From assembly GCF_023973825.1 (NCBI RefSeq), contig NW_027122950.1, positions 186,001 to 250,000 on the forward strand: DNA of 64,000 bases. Direction: 5' to 3'. Both the position numbers and the translations under genes were made by a program. Position 1 is the first letter of the stretch. Each line of letters begins with the position of its first letter. The notes under the pieces are model-generated. The model saw only the letters and a program-made list of their open reading frames with translations. It was not told the DNA's origin and did no database searches. This document shows positions 1 through 13,322 of this stretch, piece by piece. The DNA is from Plasmodium brasilianum. Taxonomy: Eukaryota; Apicomplexa; Aconoidasida; Haemosporida; Plasmodiidae.

Positions 1-221
1 AATAAAATTAAAATAAAAATTTTATAATAATTTAAAATATTAATTTTTTTTGTATTATAAAATGTATTATTGTTATTTTATATGATTATTTTTTTATGAA
101 ACCGAATAAAAAAATAATAATAAACTAAATAAAAAGACGTAGATTCCTTTATTAGAAATATATTATATCAATATAATTTTTTTTATTAATTGAACTTATT
201 ACAATATATGAATTATATGCA
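1..221. other. A+T-rich flank, no gene seen
   Basis: Low-complexity A+T-rich sequence upstream of the fam-l-type gene. It ends with two short out-of-frame ATG triplets (208 and 217) just before the lost start codon at 222. Nothing else recognised. Confidence 0.6.
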
Positions 222-1245
222 ATAGAAAAAAAAATAAAGTTACTCTTATTTATTAATATTGCTGCGTTTATTCTCTTAACATGGATATACAATTTTAGCA
301 TTTATATTGTATGATAATGTTATTCAGGAATATTTGCATTATTTGCTTCCTTTGTGTTTTATTTTTATTAACATTTTATTTAAGTGTAATATTGTTGACA
401 TTTTTTAATTATATATATTTAATTTATTTTTTTAGAGTAAATATCATAAATTTTCGGAACAGAACCATAAACATGGTAAAAAATTAAATATAGGGAATTA
501 TCGATTATTAGCAAAATGTAAACACAATAAGGATACATTTATTGTGGGTTTAAATGAAGTCAATTCAAATAATGGAATGAACGAAAAAAAAGATATATAT
601 AATAATGAACAAATGTTTGCAAAATTAAAAAGTAAACCAAATAGAAGTTCATCAAATAATATGGAATTCAGTAAAAAAGAAAAGAAAAATAAATCTTGTA
701 TATTTGAAACAAAAAAATATTCCCGTATGGAAAAAAAAATATTCAAAGAACTAAATTATTTGGATTTTCTTAAAAGCAATAGGACGATTCGTAATAACAC
801 TTACCAAAAAATAATACGTAAAAAGTACGGATTTCGAATAACGTTACCAATATTATTTGTTTTGTTGTTATGTATATTACTTTTTCTGGATTTATTCGAG
901 GGTTGTGGACTTATAAGGGGGTTGTTTAAAGTATTGAATATTATTGCTACAACAATGGGATTAACAAACACAGCTGGTGTGACACCTTTACGAAAATTCT
1001 TGAATCCTTTACATCAATGGTTGAAAAAGTCCTTTTTTGGTTCGTTCTTCAAAAAAGCTATTGAAGCAACAAGGAAAGGAGCCACCAGTACTAATATAGA
1101 TAAACATTATTATATAACAGGTTTCTTTGGTTTTCTTATATACTTCATACCCATCTTTATAATAGGTGTCACATATATATTAGGTATTTTTTACTACCAT
1201 AAAAAAGTTAAAAAGTATGAAAAAATTAAGTTTAGAAAAGGGTAA
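222..1245 (+). pseudogene. fam-l-type exported protein gene, start codon lost
   Basis: Two exons, 222-308 and 436-1245, joined in phase 0 across a GT-AG intron, giving 298 codons. Exon 1 encodes the family's hydrophobic signal (K-I-K-L-L-L-F-I, then F-I-L-L-T-W-I) over exactly 29 codons, but the codon at the ATG position is ATA (222-224). The frame has no ATG between the upstream stop at 174 and the end of exon 1. Exon 2 carries a PEXEL-like R-L-L-A-K with Arg at residue 52, the family block F-K-E-L-N-Y-L-D-F-L-K, membrane segments near residues 162-184 and 253-282, and the typical end Y-H-K-K-V-K-K-Y-E-K-I-K-F. Apart from the start the reading frame is undamaged, so the loss may be recent or may be a base-call error. 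Fam-l is a P. malariae family of presumed exported, red-cell-stage proteins of unknown function. The split between fam-l and fam-m names is from memory and could be swapped. A fam-m-type gene follows on the same strand. Confidence 0.8.
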
Positions 1246-3932
1246 AATGAATAATAAGAAATATGATTCTATCTATAAGAACGTATTTAATGTGAAGTAA
1301 TAAATGTAATGTCTTTAGTTATATAGCTATTAAACATACCCATAATTGATTAATTTTTCTCAATTGTATCCACATAAACAAGGTTTTTTTGATATACAAC
1401 AGTAAAAATATTTATTTCTAGATTTGCTTGAATTTGAATGTGCGATTGTTTTTCATTATTTATTTAAATTATTATTTATGTTTATTAAATATTATGGCGT
1501 AAATACATATTTGTGTATTTATATGTATTTTAATAAAAAATATATGTATGAGTGTTTAAATGAATTTATAATAGTACAATATATATTTTTTAATTTAAGC
1601 CATAAGTTACTTTACATTTCAACTGTATGAAATAGTATTTTTCAATTTTTCACTTGTTACAGTTCAAAAATATTATATGTTGATATAATTCAAAAACTGT
1701 GTTTTACTACTTTAAAATTAAAAATTAATATGACTTTTTTTGTATTTAATTATAGGAATTGTATGTCTTTTGTTGCAGAGAATTATATATATATTTTTTT
1801 TCTCAAAAGGAAATATTAATTACTCTATAAATTAAGTTTTGTAAGATATGCGTTATAAATAATACATAATTTATAAGTGGTTTTATCAATTGTTTACCTA
1901 TTTTTTCTTAGTTTAAAAAGGAAAAAAATAAAGTATATCAAAATAATAACTTTATTGTCTATGGGTTATTAGTTATTTTTTAATAAAATTGAATTTATTT
2001 TTATTCTTATATAAATGAACTGTTAACGCTATTTATCATTTTATTATTGTGCTTACTTTTGGAGTTAATTCAGTTTCTATAAAAGTAATTAAATTTAATT
2101 TATATTGATAATTTATAAATAAATAAGCTATATAAATTTTATTATTTTTTACGTCGTTAAAGGATAATATTACTTAATTATATGTAATTTGATATTAATA
2201 AATTGTATATTGAAATCGTTATCTATATAATATTGTTTTTTTTCATAATTGTAGACTTTTAAGAATGTTTTATATATCTATAAATATTTTCATTAAGGGT
2301 AATGAAAAACAATTCAGTTATTTTCTCTTTAAAATAATAATACATAGATAAGTATTATATGTAAGTTTTATTGTTTACGATTTTTTGTAAATATATTAAG
2401 TTAAAACGTAACATTATTTCATAAATATATATATGTATACATAAAGTTTATATTAACCATTAGTAATTTTATCAAATTAATAATAAAAGTGCTATAAACA
2501 AAATAAAAATTAAAAATGGATTATTATTTGATAAATGATTTATAAATTGGTAATATTTGTATTATTCCTTTGATAATTATTAATAAATTATATCAAAATG
2601 ACAAATATATTTTTTTAAAACGTTTTATCTAAATAATCATAATGAATGAGAAACTGCATGGAACAATTTCCCAAGTAATTTTCATGATTAAACTTTATTT
2701 TTTTTATATAATTTTCTATGTATTCATATGAAAATAACAATAAAATAATAACATACGTTTGAATTATCACCTTTATATATTATTTAAAAAGTGCTGTATA
2801 GTCAAAGAAATAATCATTGCACAATTTTTCTTTGTAAAGGTATACTTGGGAACTATAGAAAATTAGACTGATATATATGGTAATAATATATGTGGAAAAT
2901 AAAAATATAAATAATAAAAATTTCAATAAAAATTGTATATATATACTTTTTAATAATAAATATTAATAAAACATATTAAAATATTTTAGTCCATTTATCA
3001 AATTAGTGTATGCACAGAAAAGAAAAATACTTATATTTTGACAATATTTATTTATTTTATTTTTTTTTTTTTTATATGTGAATGTTTCTTCTATATGAGA
3101 AAAAATTAATTAAAAAAAATATGTAAAAAGTTAAGTAGATGAATATAAAGATTTTTCATTAATTAATAATGGTATATATTAAACATAATTTAAAATCTTA
3201 TTAATTAAAAATTATGGTAGAATATTAAAAAGTCAGTTTTTTTGGTATTTAAAATAAATTCTACTGCTTATATCAGATAGTAGAATATATATATAATACT
3301 ATATAAGATTGTATGTGCTCAGGGATTACCTAAAGGATATGTAATGATTAATGTAACACAAAATATTATTCTATAGGTATATTATTACCATTATTATTCT
3401 GTTAAAATAATAAATATTTTTTAAAAATAATAAGAGATGCTTCTGAAATAAATTATTTATACTAATAGAATTATTAGTTTTATAGTATCTGTACGAAATG
3501 TACATATGGTATTCATTTATAGGACAGTATATTAACTGTATTCTATACGTTATATATTCTATATAAATTTAATAATTATATATTTTTTTATTTTATTTTG
3601 GAAAAAATGAATAAAAAGAATTACATAATTGTTCATATTATATAATAAAATTATAGTTTTAAAATATTTAAGTATAAATGAAAATTATTTTATCTTAATG
3701 AGAGTTAATTTTTTATAAAAATTAAGATTAAAATTTTATGATATATATTTAAAATTATTTTCTGTAGGGATGTTATAATAGATGTTTTATTTATATAATT
3801 TTTATTAGTTTTTTACAGAGAAAACAGTAAAAGATTGTTTTAAAAATAATTATAGCATTATTGATCTTTTGAAGCATATTATGAAATAATTATTTCTTTC
3901 CTTAATTTATTAGAATATTAAAGATATGTATA
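1246..3932. other. Intergenic spacer of the left doublet
   Basis: About 2.7 kb of A+T-rich sequence between the two members of the left doublet, with many short A and T runs. The open frame at 1424-1630 is rich in F, I, Y and L and lacks a signal, intron or family match, so I treat it as chance. No coding relic recognised. Confidence 0.5.
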
Positions 3933-4842
3933 ATGGTGCAAATAATTAAGTCTATCTTATTTATTAAAACTTCTGTCTTAGTCCTTGTAACATGTATATG
4001 TCATTTTAACAATGATATGGTTTGATAATAATATATAAGGATATATTCTTTATACGATTATTACATATTCTACTTTAATTACAAAAATTTCATAGAATTA
4101 ATTATTTATTTTTTAAATAAAATAAATTTAATTTATTAATTTTTTTTTTTAGAGAACATTTAATAAATTCGCGGATGTGAAATACAAACCTGGAAGAAAT
4201 TTAGATCCAATAACCTTTCGATTATTAGCAAAATATAAACAGGATAAGGATTCGCATATTTTAGGATTAAAACAGAATAAATCAAATAATAATGAGCATG
4301 AAAACTATGATATAACTATTAATGAAAAAGGGAACAAAGGGAAAAACAAAAAATCTGATAAAAGTTCATTAAATAAGGCGCAATACTATATGGACGTAAT
4401 AGATTATAACAATGGAATGTTTGATGGAAAACATTTTCATTTTGAAAAAAAATGGATTAAAAAAAAAGATTACGATAATTTTCTTGAAAGAAACAGGAGA
4501 ATTTGTGATATATCTTTAAGAAAAATAAGATATAGGAAGTATGGTACAGGAGTTGCTATGTTTGTTATTTTTTCCTTGTGTGCGGCAGCAATTGATGTAT
4601 TACCGAGATTATCGTCTTTGAATAATGCATGGAAAAAACTTGAAGAGGGTAATATATTGAAAACATTGTATGACTGTGTAGATAAATGGAACACAACACT
4701 AAAGACCTCTATTTATTTAACATTATATAGTGTTCTTATGCTTATATTGATTATTGCGCTTGTAATAGGAATTTGTAGAGTCTTAGGAAATAATGAGAAA
4801 TATAATAAAATTAAATTGATGTCTGAACAAAATGCATATTAA
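3933..4842 (+). CDS. fam-m-type exported membrane protein
   Basis: Exon 1 is 3933-4019 (29 codons, ending at an ATG followed by the donor gtttga) and exon 2 is 4153-4842, joined in phase 0 to give 258 residues. Exon 1 is a hydrophobic signal (I-L-F-I-K-T-S-V-L-V-L-V). Exon 2 has a PEXEL-like R-L-L-A-K with Arg at residue 52, the family block N-N-G-M-F-D-G-K-H-F-H-F-E-K-K-W-I-K-K-K-D-Y, and hydrophobic segments near residues 160-180 and 217-240. It ends in a short basic tail with N-N-E-K-Y-N-K-I-K-L. No frame damage is visible. The fifth PEXEL position is Lys instead of Glu, Gln or Asp. Members of this P. malariae family are thought to be exported into the red cell; their function is unknown. 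It lies downstream of the start-less fam-l-type gene and resembles the intact gene at 50.5-51.3 kb closely through the central block. The fam-m label is from memory and could be exchanged with fam-l. Confidence 0.88.
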
Positions 4843-7119
4843 TAGACTTATATATTTTTGTAATTAATTCTTTAATATAAGTAATGTCTGTAATATATTT
4901 AGTGATATTCTTAATATGAACACTTATAATTTCTAAAATATTGTAAATTCTCATGAACATAATTAGTCTTTTTGGCACACAACAATATATGTTCCTCGTC
5001 TTTTTAGGAATTTGAAAGTTAAAAATTTTTTTAATTTGTATTTTAACGTATAATTGAAGCTTAACTAAAAATACTTATAATAAATATATTTGTGTAATAA
5101 ATAAATTTCAATAGACAATATATGTCGTTGCTTTAAGTGGAGCAAATAGTAGAATTATTCATAAAATATCATAAAACTCAGTTAAATTACATTATAACTA
5201 AACATTATTGTCTCCTATAATGTAACATCTTTTATTCTAAAATTATTTTTTGCTAAGGCAATTAAAAGAAATTATATTATTTTTTTTAAATTAATAAACG
5301 CCTATAGTTTAATATTTAATAAAATTATATGGGATCATTGTGTTGCACGGTTATATATATTTTTACTTAAAAACGCCATTAATATTTATTTTATATAATA
5401 TCTTTTATTAGACATATATAAAAAAATATATTTATTGAAAAAATATTCTCAAAATATTTTGATTTCTATTTTAATCAGTAATTGTGAAGTATAAATATAT
5501 AATGAAATAATATATTTTTCGAATATGAAAAATTTATAATTGTTTAATAATTTGTGTATTATGAAACATCATAATTATTTCATGAATAAAAACCAATTAT
5601 TATATTATTACTGTTCATAACGATATTGTTGATTCTATTAATTATAAATTAATTTAATATATATTATATTGAATATACATACATATATTTTATATTGTTT
5701 TATTTTTCATACTATTATAAAATTAAATTTGTGAATTAGTTTTAATCACATATTAATAGGTAATATTTATATTTATTTAGATTGTAAGGTTTATCTTTTT
5801 AAAGTTTATTAGGAGAATATAAAGTTTTCGTATTAACTGGCAGAACTGAAGCATATAAGATATATATATATATGCTTATTACTGAAAATATATGTCAAAG
5901 TAGTTCTGCTTAATTCTATACATATTTTCTAAACTAATATAATCATTTTGTTACTCTGCTACAATATTGTTGTATGATTATTGCATTCATGTTTTAAAAT
6001 AATAATATATCTTATTTTTATTATTATTTAGAGTAAGTCGATTTGATACGCGTAATTAATATTTTCAAATTAACAACAGAACAACTACATTTTTTATAAT
6101 AATTTTTATAATTATAGACTAGCCAAATATATGATATTTTAGATTTATATTAAACGTATTAAGGGTTAATACTCATAAAATATATTATCACTTATATTTT
6201 GTTTATATATTATTTTATTTATTACTTCAACAGATGAATAATTATATAGCAAGATATATATCGAAATATTTGAAATGATGATTATATAATAAATATGTAT
6301 AAACTTCATAACTAAAGTATGTTTTTATATTAATATAAATATTATTAATTTATTTTGGATTATATATTTCAAAAATTATATGTTATTTTTTGATTATTTT
6401 TTTGCTATTACTTACATATTTCAGTAATATTTATATTCTATGCACGGAATTTTCGATATATATAAGGTAACACAATTATTGAATTAAAAATAAAGAAATA
6501 CCTATTTTATAGATGATAAATCTTGCACCTTTTGTTTTTTTACATAATTTAGTTAATTTTTTTTTTCTGATGAATTTTTAGATAGGAAAATTATATAAAC
6601 CTATTATTATAGTGTGAATTATACGCTTGTTTTAGCGTTTACCAGACAACTATGGTAATTAATTCTAATTATACAGATTTTATTAATGTGTTATTATAAA
6701 TTCAATTATTTAAAAATATTTTTAAAATTCTACAAACTCGTTTTAATACATAAAACATTTATGACTAACATTTAATGAAAAATATGACTGATTAACATGT
6801 TTTTCAGGGATTCTTTTCGTTGCACTATTCCCTACTTCATTATAATATAAAATCTGAAACTTAAGCGTATAAATGTAAGCATAAAACCTAAATAGTGAAC
6901 CATTGGAATTTTCTAATTTTAGTACCTAAATGGAAGAAAATTATATAAATGTTTTAATATTTATTGTTAGATATATCGTGGTTTATTATATCTATATTTG
7001 CTTTCCAAGTTATAGCCTTTTTTTCATTATTCTTTATATTCCATTGTTTTTATTTTCAATTTTCTTAACAAATGAATGATTCTATTAATTAAATAAAAGG
7101 AGTTTATTCATTATTCGTT
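4843..7119. other. Intergenic, no gene seen
   Basis: A+T-rich sequence between the fam-m-type gene and the tryptophan-rich antigen relic. Read on both strands; no signal exon, splice-linked frame or family motif found. Confidence 0.5.
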
Positions 7120-7864
7120 TTTTCTCTACAATTAATATATTTAAATAAATAAAATTTTTGTAAATTACCTACGAATTTTTTTTACTGCTTCACTTTTTAG
7201 TGTATCTTTTCTTCTCTTATAAGCCATTTTTTAAATATTAATGTAAAAATGTTATTATTAAGCGCCATTTCCATAGCGCACCACCTTTTTCTCCATTTAT
7301 AATCGGAATATATAATATGATTCATGTTTTTTTAAACCATTATATACATTAATTTTTGCTCCAACTAGAGAATACATCATAAAGTTCTGATTGATATTCT
7401 TATTACATATTGGGATTGTAATGTATCCATTTATCATCTAATTTGTTCAAAAATATATTAAATTCCTCCTTTTTTTTCAGGACAAGAATTCTTTTACTTT
7501 ATAAAATCTTATATCATTTTCTTTTTCCATCTACTAAGCCATATTTCACAAATAAAATTTTTATATTTTTCTGATAATTTGTATTCCGCTATCTTTTGTT
7601 TTAAATATACTTCTGGTATAACTTTAGAGAATTTATAAGATTTACAAAGTGGAGACGTTGCTTTTCCCGAAAATATTTAAATAAAATATTAAAAAAAGTG
7701 TATATTTTAGATTAATTTAATTTTTAAATGGAATTAACTAAAATTCAAATATATTTATTTGAAATATTTTATCTTACCCAACATCAGAAATCATCATTTG
7801 AACTGGTAGAAGACAATTTAAATATGACTGTCGAAACAGACACAAAAAAGAATATTGTCTTCAT
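7120..7864 (-). pseudogene. Tryptophan-rich antigen (TRAg / Pv-fam-a-like) pseudogene
   Basis: Exon 1 reads from ATG 7864 down to about 7778 before a gtaaga donor. It is 29 codons with a hydrophobic start (M-K-T-I-F-F-F-V-S-V) and a TGA at codon 27. The body, about 7675 down to 7120, reads in shifting frames with several stops. It keeps hallmarks of the tryptophan-rich domain: K-Y-K-N-F-I-C-E-I-W-L-S-R-W, then L-D-D-K-W-I-H-Y-N-P-N-M, then S-S-W-S-K-N, then F-K-K-W-L-I-R-E-E. The W-x-H-Y-N-x-N-M string is the part I recognise best as TRAg. Stops follow M-I (after R-W-K-K-K) and N-P-N-M, and at least two frameshifts separate the blocks. No clean acceptor is seen for exon 2. Intact members are secreted or exported blood-stage proteins, some implicated in red-cell binding. 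Here the gene is dead. Confidence 0.75.
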
Positions 7865-10690
7865 CTTTAATAATAAATAGTGTTATTTTATATTATTTAA
7901 TTTTCATTTATATATATTAAATTACAAAAGTATACAATATAAAATAATATGTATAAAAATAAAACGGAACACAATAGAGTTTATAAAAATTATTTAAATT
8001 ACTATTTAAAAAAAATAATGAAACAAAAAGTTTTACATAAAAAAAAAATAAAAAATTATGATTTTTATTAAGAATTAATTTTATAAAAACGTTATAACGT
8101 ATCTATAGAGAAACGCCTATATCTACTTAAATGTAATTAAATATTTATTTATGTACTTATGCCCCATTATAATTATTTTAATAGCATTAAATTATTTTAT
8201 TTATTATTTTTTTTTTATAAATATTTAATTTTAAAATATAAATAATAATAATATATAAAATTATTGTAAAACTTAATATAAATAAATCTATATATATAAA
8301 TGTATAGATAAAACTTCAAGTGTTACAATAGATTCTCCCATGCATTCCTTTTTATCATGTAGATATATCATTAATATAATCCATATGGATTTTATTAATA
8401 AATAAACTATCCGTCATTAATACTATTATGATTATAATTTTTTTTTTTTATGGACTTGTTATTCTGTATAATTATAATATGATAATAAATATGCTGATGT
8501 AGAAATGAAGACAAGAATTATATTAGAAAAAAATATAAAAATAAATAACTAAAATATGAAACTCAAACTTATATTAATTTTAAAGATACATAACGATTAT
8601 ATAATGGATAAAAATAAGTTTTTAAAAATAACTTTTTAACATTTAAAACAGATTATGTTTTCCATATTATATTGTTTTACATTTTTTTCAACTTTCTTTT
8701 TATTTTAATTTATAAGATTTTTCAAACCTATTTTTTGTTCTTCTAATTCTTCTATTACTTTTTATATTTATTTTTATCTATTTTATACATTCTTATTAGT
8801 TTATTATTTTTATCCTCTTTTTACTTTTTCTCTTAATTTTTTTCATAATTTATGTTTTTTACCCATTTTTTTTCTATTAAAAAAAGTTCAGTAGAATAAA
8901 TCATGATTTATGGCATTATTGGAGCAAAACTAGTTATATTAAAAAATATATTATTTGCATATTTTTATTATTTCCTTTTTTTTCTAATTGAATTATTCTG
9001 ATATTGAAAAATTAGAATATATATTATGTATTACTTTTGGAGAAAATAATTATTTATATCTTTGTTCTGTATGAATTCTAATGATTTTAAAATAAAGTAA
9101 ACGGCATAAAAATTTGCATGTATAATTTTTTATTATTATAATTCTATAACAGAATTAATATTTGCTATATTATCAAAATGTTCTAATAAAACGTTTTTTT
9201 TATTTATAAATATATTATAAGAATTGTAATTTTTAAAAAATGTAGTTAATATTTTTGGAATACTGTTAAAAGATAATTTAAAAAAAAAGTTTTTACTAGT
9301 AAAAAGTTTAATAGTATAAAAAATATGGTTACTGTACATTTTATAAATGTTGAAATATGTGTAACAAAATAAAAAAAATATATATATTTAAAAAAAACAA
9401 ATTTATTTATTTAACGTGAAGGTGAATATTTACTTAACATTTACGCCATGCTCTAAAAGTTAATTAATAACATGTTTTAATGAACAGAAAAAATGATAAT
9501 GTAATAAAATTATTTATACACAATAGCATAGCATTAAAATTGAAAAATAACATTATAAATCGGATGAGATATATCATTCCCATGATCTACTATAAGGTTG
9601 CTCTTTTTATTAATATTTCATCAATCATTAATAATAATTACTTTACATTTTAAAAATATATAAGTAACATAATAAATAATTCAATTATTTAAAAATATTA
9701 TTTATTCTGCAGTATGTTCTAATTGAGAATATCTCCTACAATTGTAGTAAAATATATAGCATATTGTTTTATGGTATCTTTTTCTTATTCTCCTAAAAAT
9801 GAAAAAAGAAAATTTTTTTTTATAAATATATATATATATATGTAAATGTGTTTAGTTTATTATTCATTATATATTATGGAGAAAATGAAATTATTCATTA
9901 AGAAATAGAATTTATAAATATAATTTTTTAATTTTTCCAAAAAATAAATAATTAAAAAGAACGCAAATATAGCTATAGGTAAAATTTTGAAAATATACAA
10001 TAAATGAACGCTATTAATGTACTATATTCATTAACTCATAACAGAATAAGACGTTTTCATTAAGTATGTAGCATATTTTTTTTTTTTTAATATAATTCGT
10101 AATACAAATTTTGTGTAAATTATCATTAAGTTTTCATGCATATAAAGAGTTCTTTTCCTTATTTTTTTTTTTTTTATGAACAAATTTTTTATATAAATTG
10201 AAACATGAAACCGGTTGATCAATGGAAATATATAAAAGATACAAATAAGTATATTTCTAAACGTGAAAATAACTGTAAAATAAGAAGTAATGGAATAAAA
10301 TGGAATTATATAAATTTTTGTAATAATATTATATTAATTCAGGAATAGTGTTACAAATTTTTTATTTTGTTTTTTTTTATTATTTCAAATTATAATTTTT
10401 TCAAGGTGTAACATTTTCGAAAAATTTTAATATTAATCTTTTTTTTTTATATATGTATTAACATATTACTATTTTTGTTAAATCAAGTATTAGCGGAGTG
10501 TCCTAATGTATATTATTACAGATATGAAAAAACGTATATAATTGTAATATATTTTAAATACTTCAATTTCAAACTTCATGTTTCATGATTTTTTTTTTCC
10601 TTTTTATTACTTATTACTTTACATTCATTTTCATTATTTCCTAGAGACTTTAAAAAATTTAAATAATATTTTTCATTAATAGCCTTTTTT
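7865..10690. other. Intergenic, with one T-rich tract
   Basis: Mostly featureless A+T sequence. A stretch at about 8640-8890 is strongly T-rich on the + strand, so A-rich on the - strand, where it reads as short Lys/Asn/Ile runs broken by stops. It could be an eroded coding exon, but no family motif survives. The short frames at 9136-9339 and 10031-10222 have no signal, splice partner or motif. Confidence 0.45.
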
Positions 10691-10763
10691 CTTAAATATC
10701 ATCTAAATATATTATGGAAGTATACCTATGAATTTATAGAAACTGTTTTTCTGCTATTTCATC

Positions 10764-13322
10764 CTATTTGTCTATTGTTCTATCACTAACTATAGAATTT
10801 GCATATAAGTCATCTTCTCTTATCCAATCTTCTATCTCATTTCTGAAACTATCTTTCCGTATATGAGCATCAAATTCCTCATTTCTTTTATTTTCTATAT
10901 AATTTTTATTATATTCAATTATATTTTCTGTAATTTCTTGCTTTTTACTTGAATATCCTTCTCCTTTCCATTCATTTATGGATCTATCCAAATATGATTC
11001 CCTATTTTCAAGGTTTACCTCATTTTTATATTCTTCTAATACTGTTATAAGCACGAGAATACAAAACTTTGTTAATAATTTTTTTTTTATATATTTACAT
11101 AATTCTTCATAATTTTCTTTGTGCTGCAGTTCTTGTACATTTAATAGTGATACATAATTTTTAGTATCCTCATTTACCCATTCATCTGAGATATTCCGCA
11201 ACTCCTCTGCTAATCCATTATTCCAGTACTGATCAAGATGTTGTTGTAGAATCATACCCTTTTTTGATATCCACTGTCTCCATATATCTTTTTCTCTTTC
11301 TAAAAATGAAACTTTTTGATTTTCATTTGAAGATTTCTTTTTTATTTCTTCCATTTCTTGTATGTAAGATACTTCTCTTTTCCATTCATCCTTCAAATTA
11401 TTAAACCAATCGTCTTTTTTAAGATTTTGAGAAAGATTTCTATGTCTTTGTATCCATTTATTCCATAGAATATTTTGTTTTTTAATATCAATGATACATT
11501 TAATATTTTCTATTATTAGATCATCATCAATTAAATTAGGAAAGGTTATATTATCCTCTTTTGTGAACTCATCTATGCATATTTCTAAAAATTCGTCTTG
11601 GATGTTTTCCCATTCTTTATTTCTGAATTCTTCGAGTACTTCCATATGTACTTCTACAATGATTTTGGATCTGTCTCTTGTTCGCTTTGATAAATTTACA
11701 TTTTTTGTAAGTTCATTTATTTTTATTTTTTTTATAATTTCTTCATCATCGTATATTGTGTGTTCTAAAGGATCATCCGTAAAAATTTTACTTTTCTTGT
11801 TACAAAATGAAGGTACAAGCAATCTCAGAAATTTCACATGTCTTCTACTTATCTTTTTTTTTTTTTTAAACATTCCAGTTAAAGCAAACTATAGTATAAG
11901 TAAAACATTTTTATAAAATAAGCTATTACAATAAATAAATGATTTTCATATTTTTAATCTTTTATTATTATATTACTTTAATAAAAAGAGAAAATAAAAT
12001 AATAATTACCAAGCTTATTAAAATAGATGATGTATATTTATCACTTGGATTTAATGTCGTACCTATAATTGTATTTTATACATATATATGTATATATTAT
12101 TTAGTATAGTTATTGCAAATGTAGAAATATAAGTAGAATTAGTGATACCTGTAGTATGGGGTATTTGAGGAGGACTACGTGCTAAGGTATATATCGATGC
12201 TTTATCAGTTGGCTGGGTATTCTCACGATCAGGAGATAATTGCATGTCTTGAACAGTTTGAGGGGGTGATTCATTAGTATCTTCTGATACTACATGTACA
12301 TATTCAGAACTATTAGCTGTTTCTAATGATGCATCTGTTAAAGGTTGTAGATGATTAGTCTCTTTAGTTGAATCCTGAATTTCTAAAGCTTCTCCATCAA
12401 TTAGTTTTGGAGGAGCTTGTGATGGAATTTGTAGTTCAAGTTCAGTTTGATTTTTGGGTGTAATGGGTACATCTATATTTTGATCTTGAAGTTTTGGAAT
12501 AATTTGATCTGTACCTTCAGTTTCACTTTGTAATCTTTTATTTTCAAGTAAATGTTCAGTAGTGTCTATAGAATTCGGGGTTATACATTCAGAAAGTTCT
12601 TTAAATGTATCCTGATCCAATATGTTGCATACAGGTTCAGGGATTTGTTTTTTTGATTTTTTTTTTGGACTTTCTTTTGTATAACAATTTTTAAAGAGAC
12701 TTTTCTTTTCTTCAAATTGATTCTGCATCTGTTTAATCCATGCATTATATGTTTTGCATTTGTCTAAACATGTATTGGCGCATTTACCTGAATTATTCTG
12801 TTTTAAGCTCTCTATTTCTTTCAATTGGGCAGTCTTTTTTTTACAAAAATCCTCTTCTTTATATTTTAATTCTAAAAGTTCTTTATGTTCTTTTTTTAAG
12901 ATCATGGGGCATCCACCATAATTAGTTATATCCTTAAAGTATTGATGTAGATGAAACTTCAATAAGGATTCCCACATATGTTGGCTTGTATACCAAGGAG
13001 GAGACGTATTCTCAATTAGATAATCAGCTAATTGTTTGCATTCTTCTCTAAATAAATCTTCTTTATTTTCCCTTTTTAAGAAATTAGTTTTATTTTGTAT
13101 GTGAGCTCTAATAGTCTTAAATTGTGGTGTAAATGTTAGCCCAAATCCTGCCGTTCCAGAAAGAGCGAAATGCTGAATTTAAAAGAATTATTAAAAATTA
13201 CCTAAGTATTAAGTTTTACGTTAATTGCACTGTAACATATTTTATCATAAATAAATAATCTATATATGAATTTAATAGTTTAAAAAAAAAATGAATATTA
13301 CCTTAGGTATACAATTTTCCAT
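10764..13322 (-). CDS. STP1 protein, SURFIN-like, four exons
   Basis: Exons on the - strand are 13322-13302, 13172-12149, 12062-11977 and 11888-10764, all with GT-AG introns and consistent phase, giving 751 residues. Exon 1 is M-E-N-C-I-P-K. Exon 2 (residues 8-348) holds an N-terminal domain with W-E-S-L-L-K-F, G-G-C-P-M-I-L and a Cys cluster C-A-N-T-C-L-D-K-C followed by Y-N-A-W-I, then a long Pro/Thr/Gln/Glu-rich linker. Exon 3 (86 nt) is a single membrane span ending L-F-S-L-F-I-K. Exon 4 (residues 378-751) starts F-A-L-T-G-M-F and a Lys run, then carries a cytoplasmic Trp-containing domain with L-W-N-K-W (about 516), D-W-F-N-N (about 534), I-W-R-Q-W (about 577) and D-W-I-R-E-D (about 730). 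SURFIN-family proteins are thought to lie at the infected-cell or parasite surface with the Trp-rich part inside. It is divergent from the second STP1 at 20.5 kb. The TAG at 10764 probably truncates an older tail (see findings). Confidence 0.9.

Noticed and set aside
498..746. Open frame on the - strand, 82 codons
   Set aside because: Antisense shadow of the fam-l-type second exon.
544..1245. Starting the fam-l-type protein at 544
   Set aside because: 544 is a GTG inside exon 2, downstream of the PEXEL-like motif. The splice at 436 and the upstream signal exon explain the gene better.
11491..11916. Open frame on the + strand, 141 codons
   Set aside because: Shadow of STP1 exon 4; Ser/Phe/Ile-rich complement of a Lys/Glu-rich frame.
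12740..12925. Open frame on the + strand inside the first STP1
   Set aside because: Antisense to exon 2 of the - strand STP1; no signal or splice partner.
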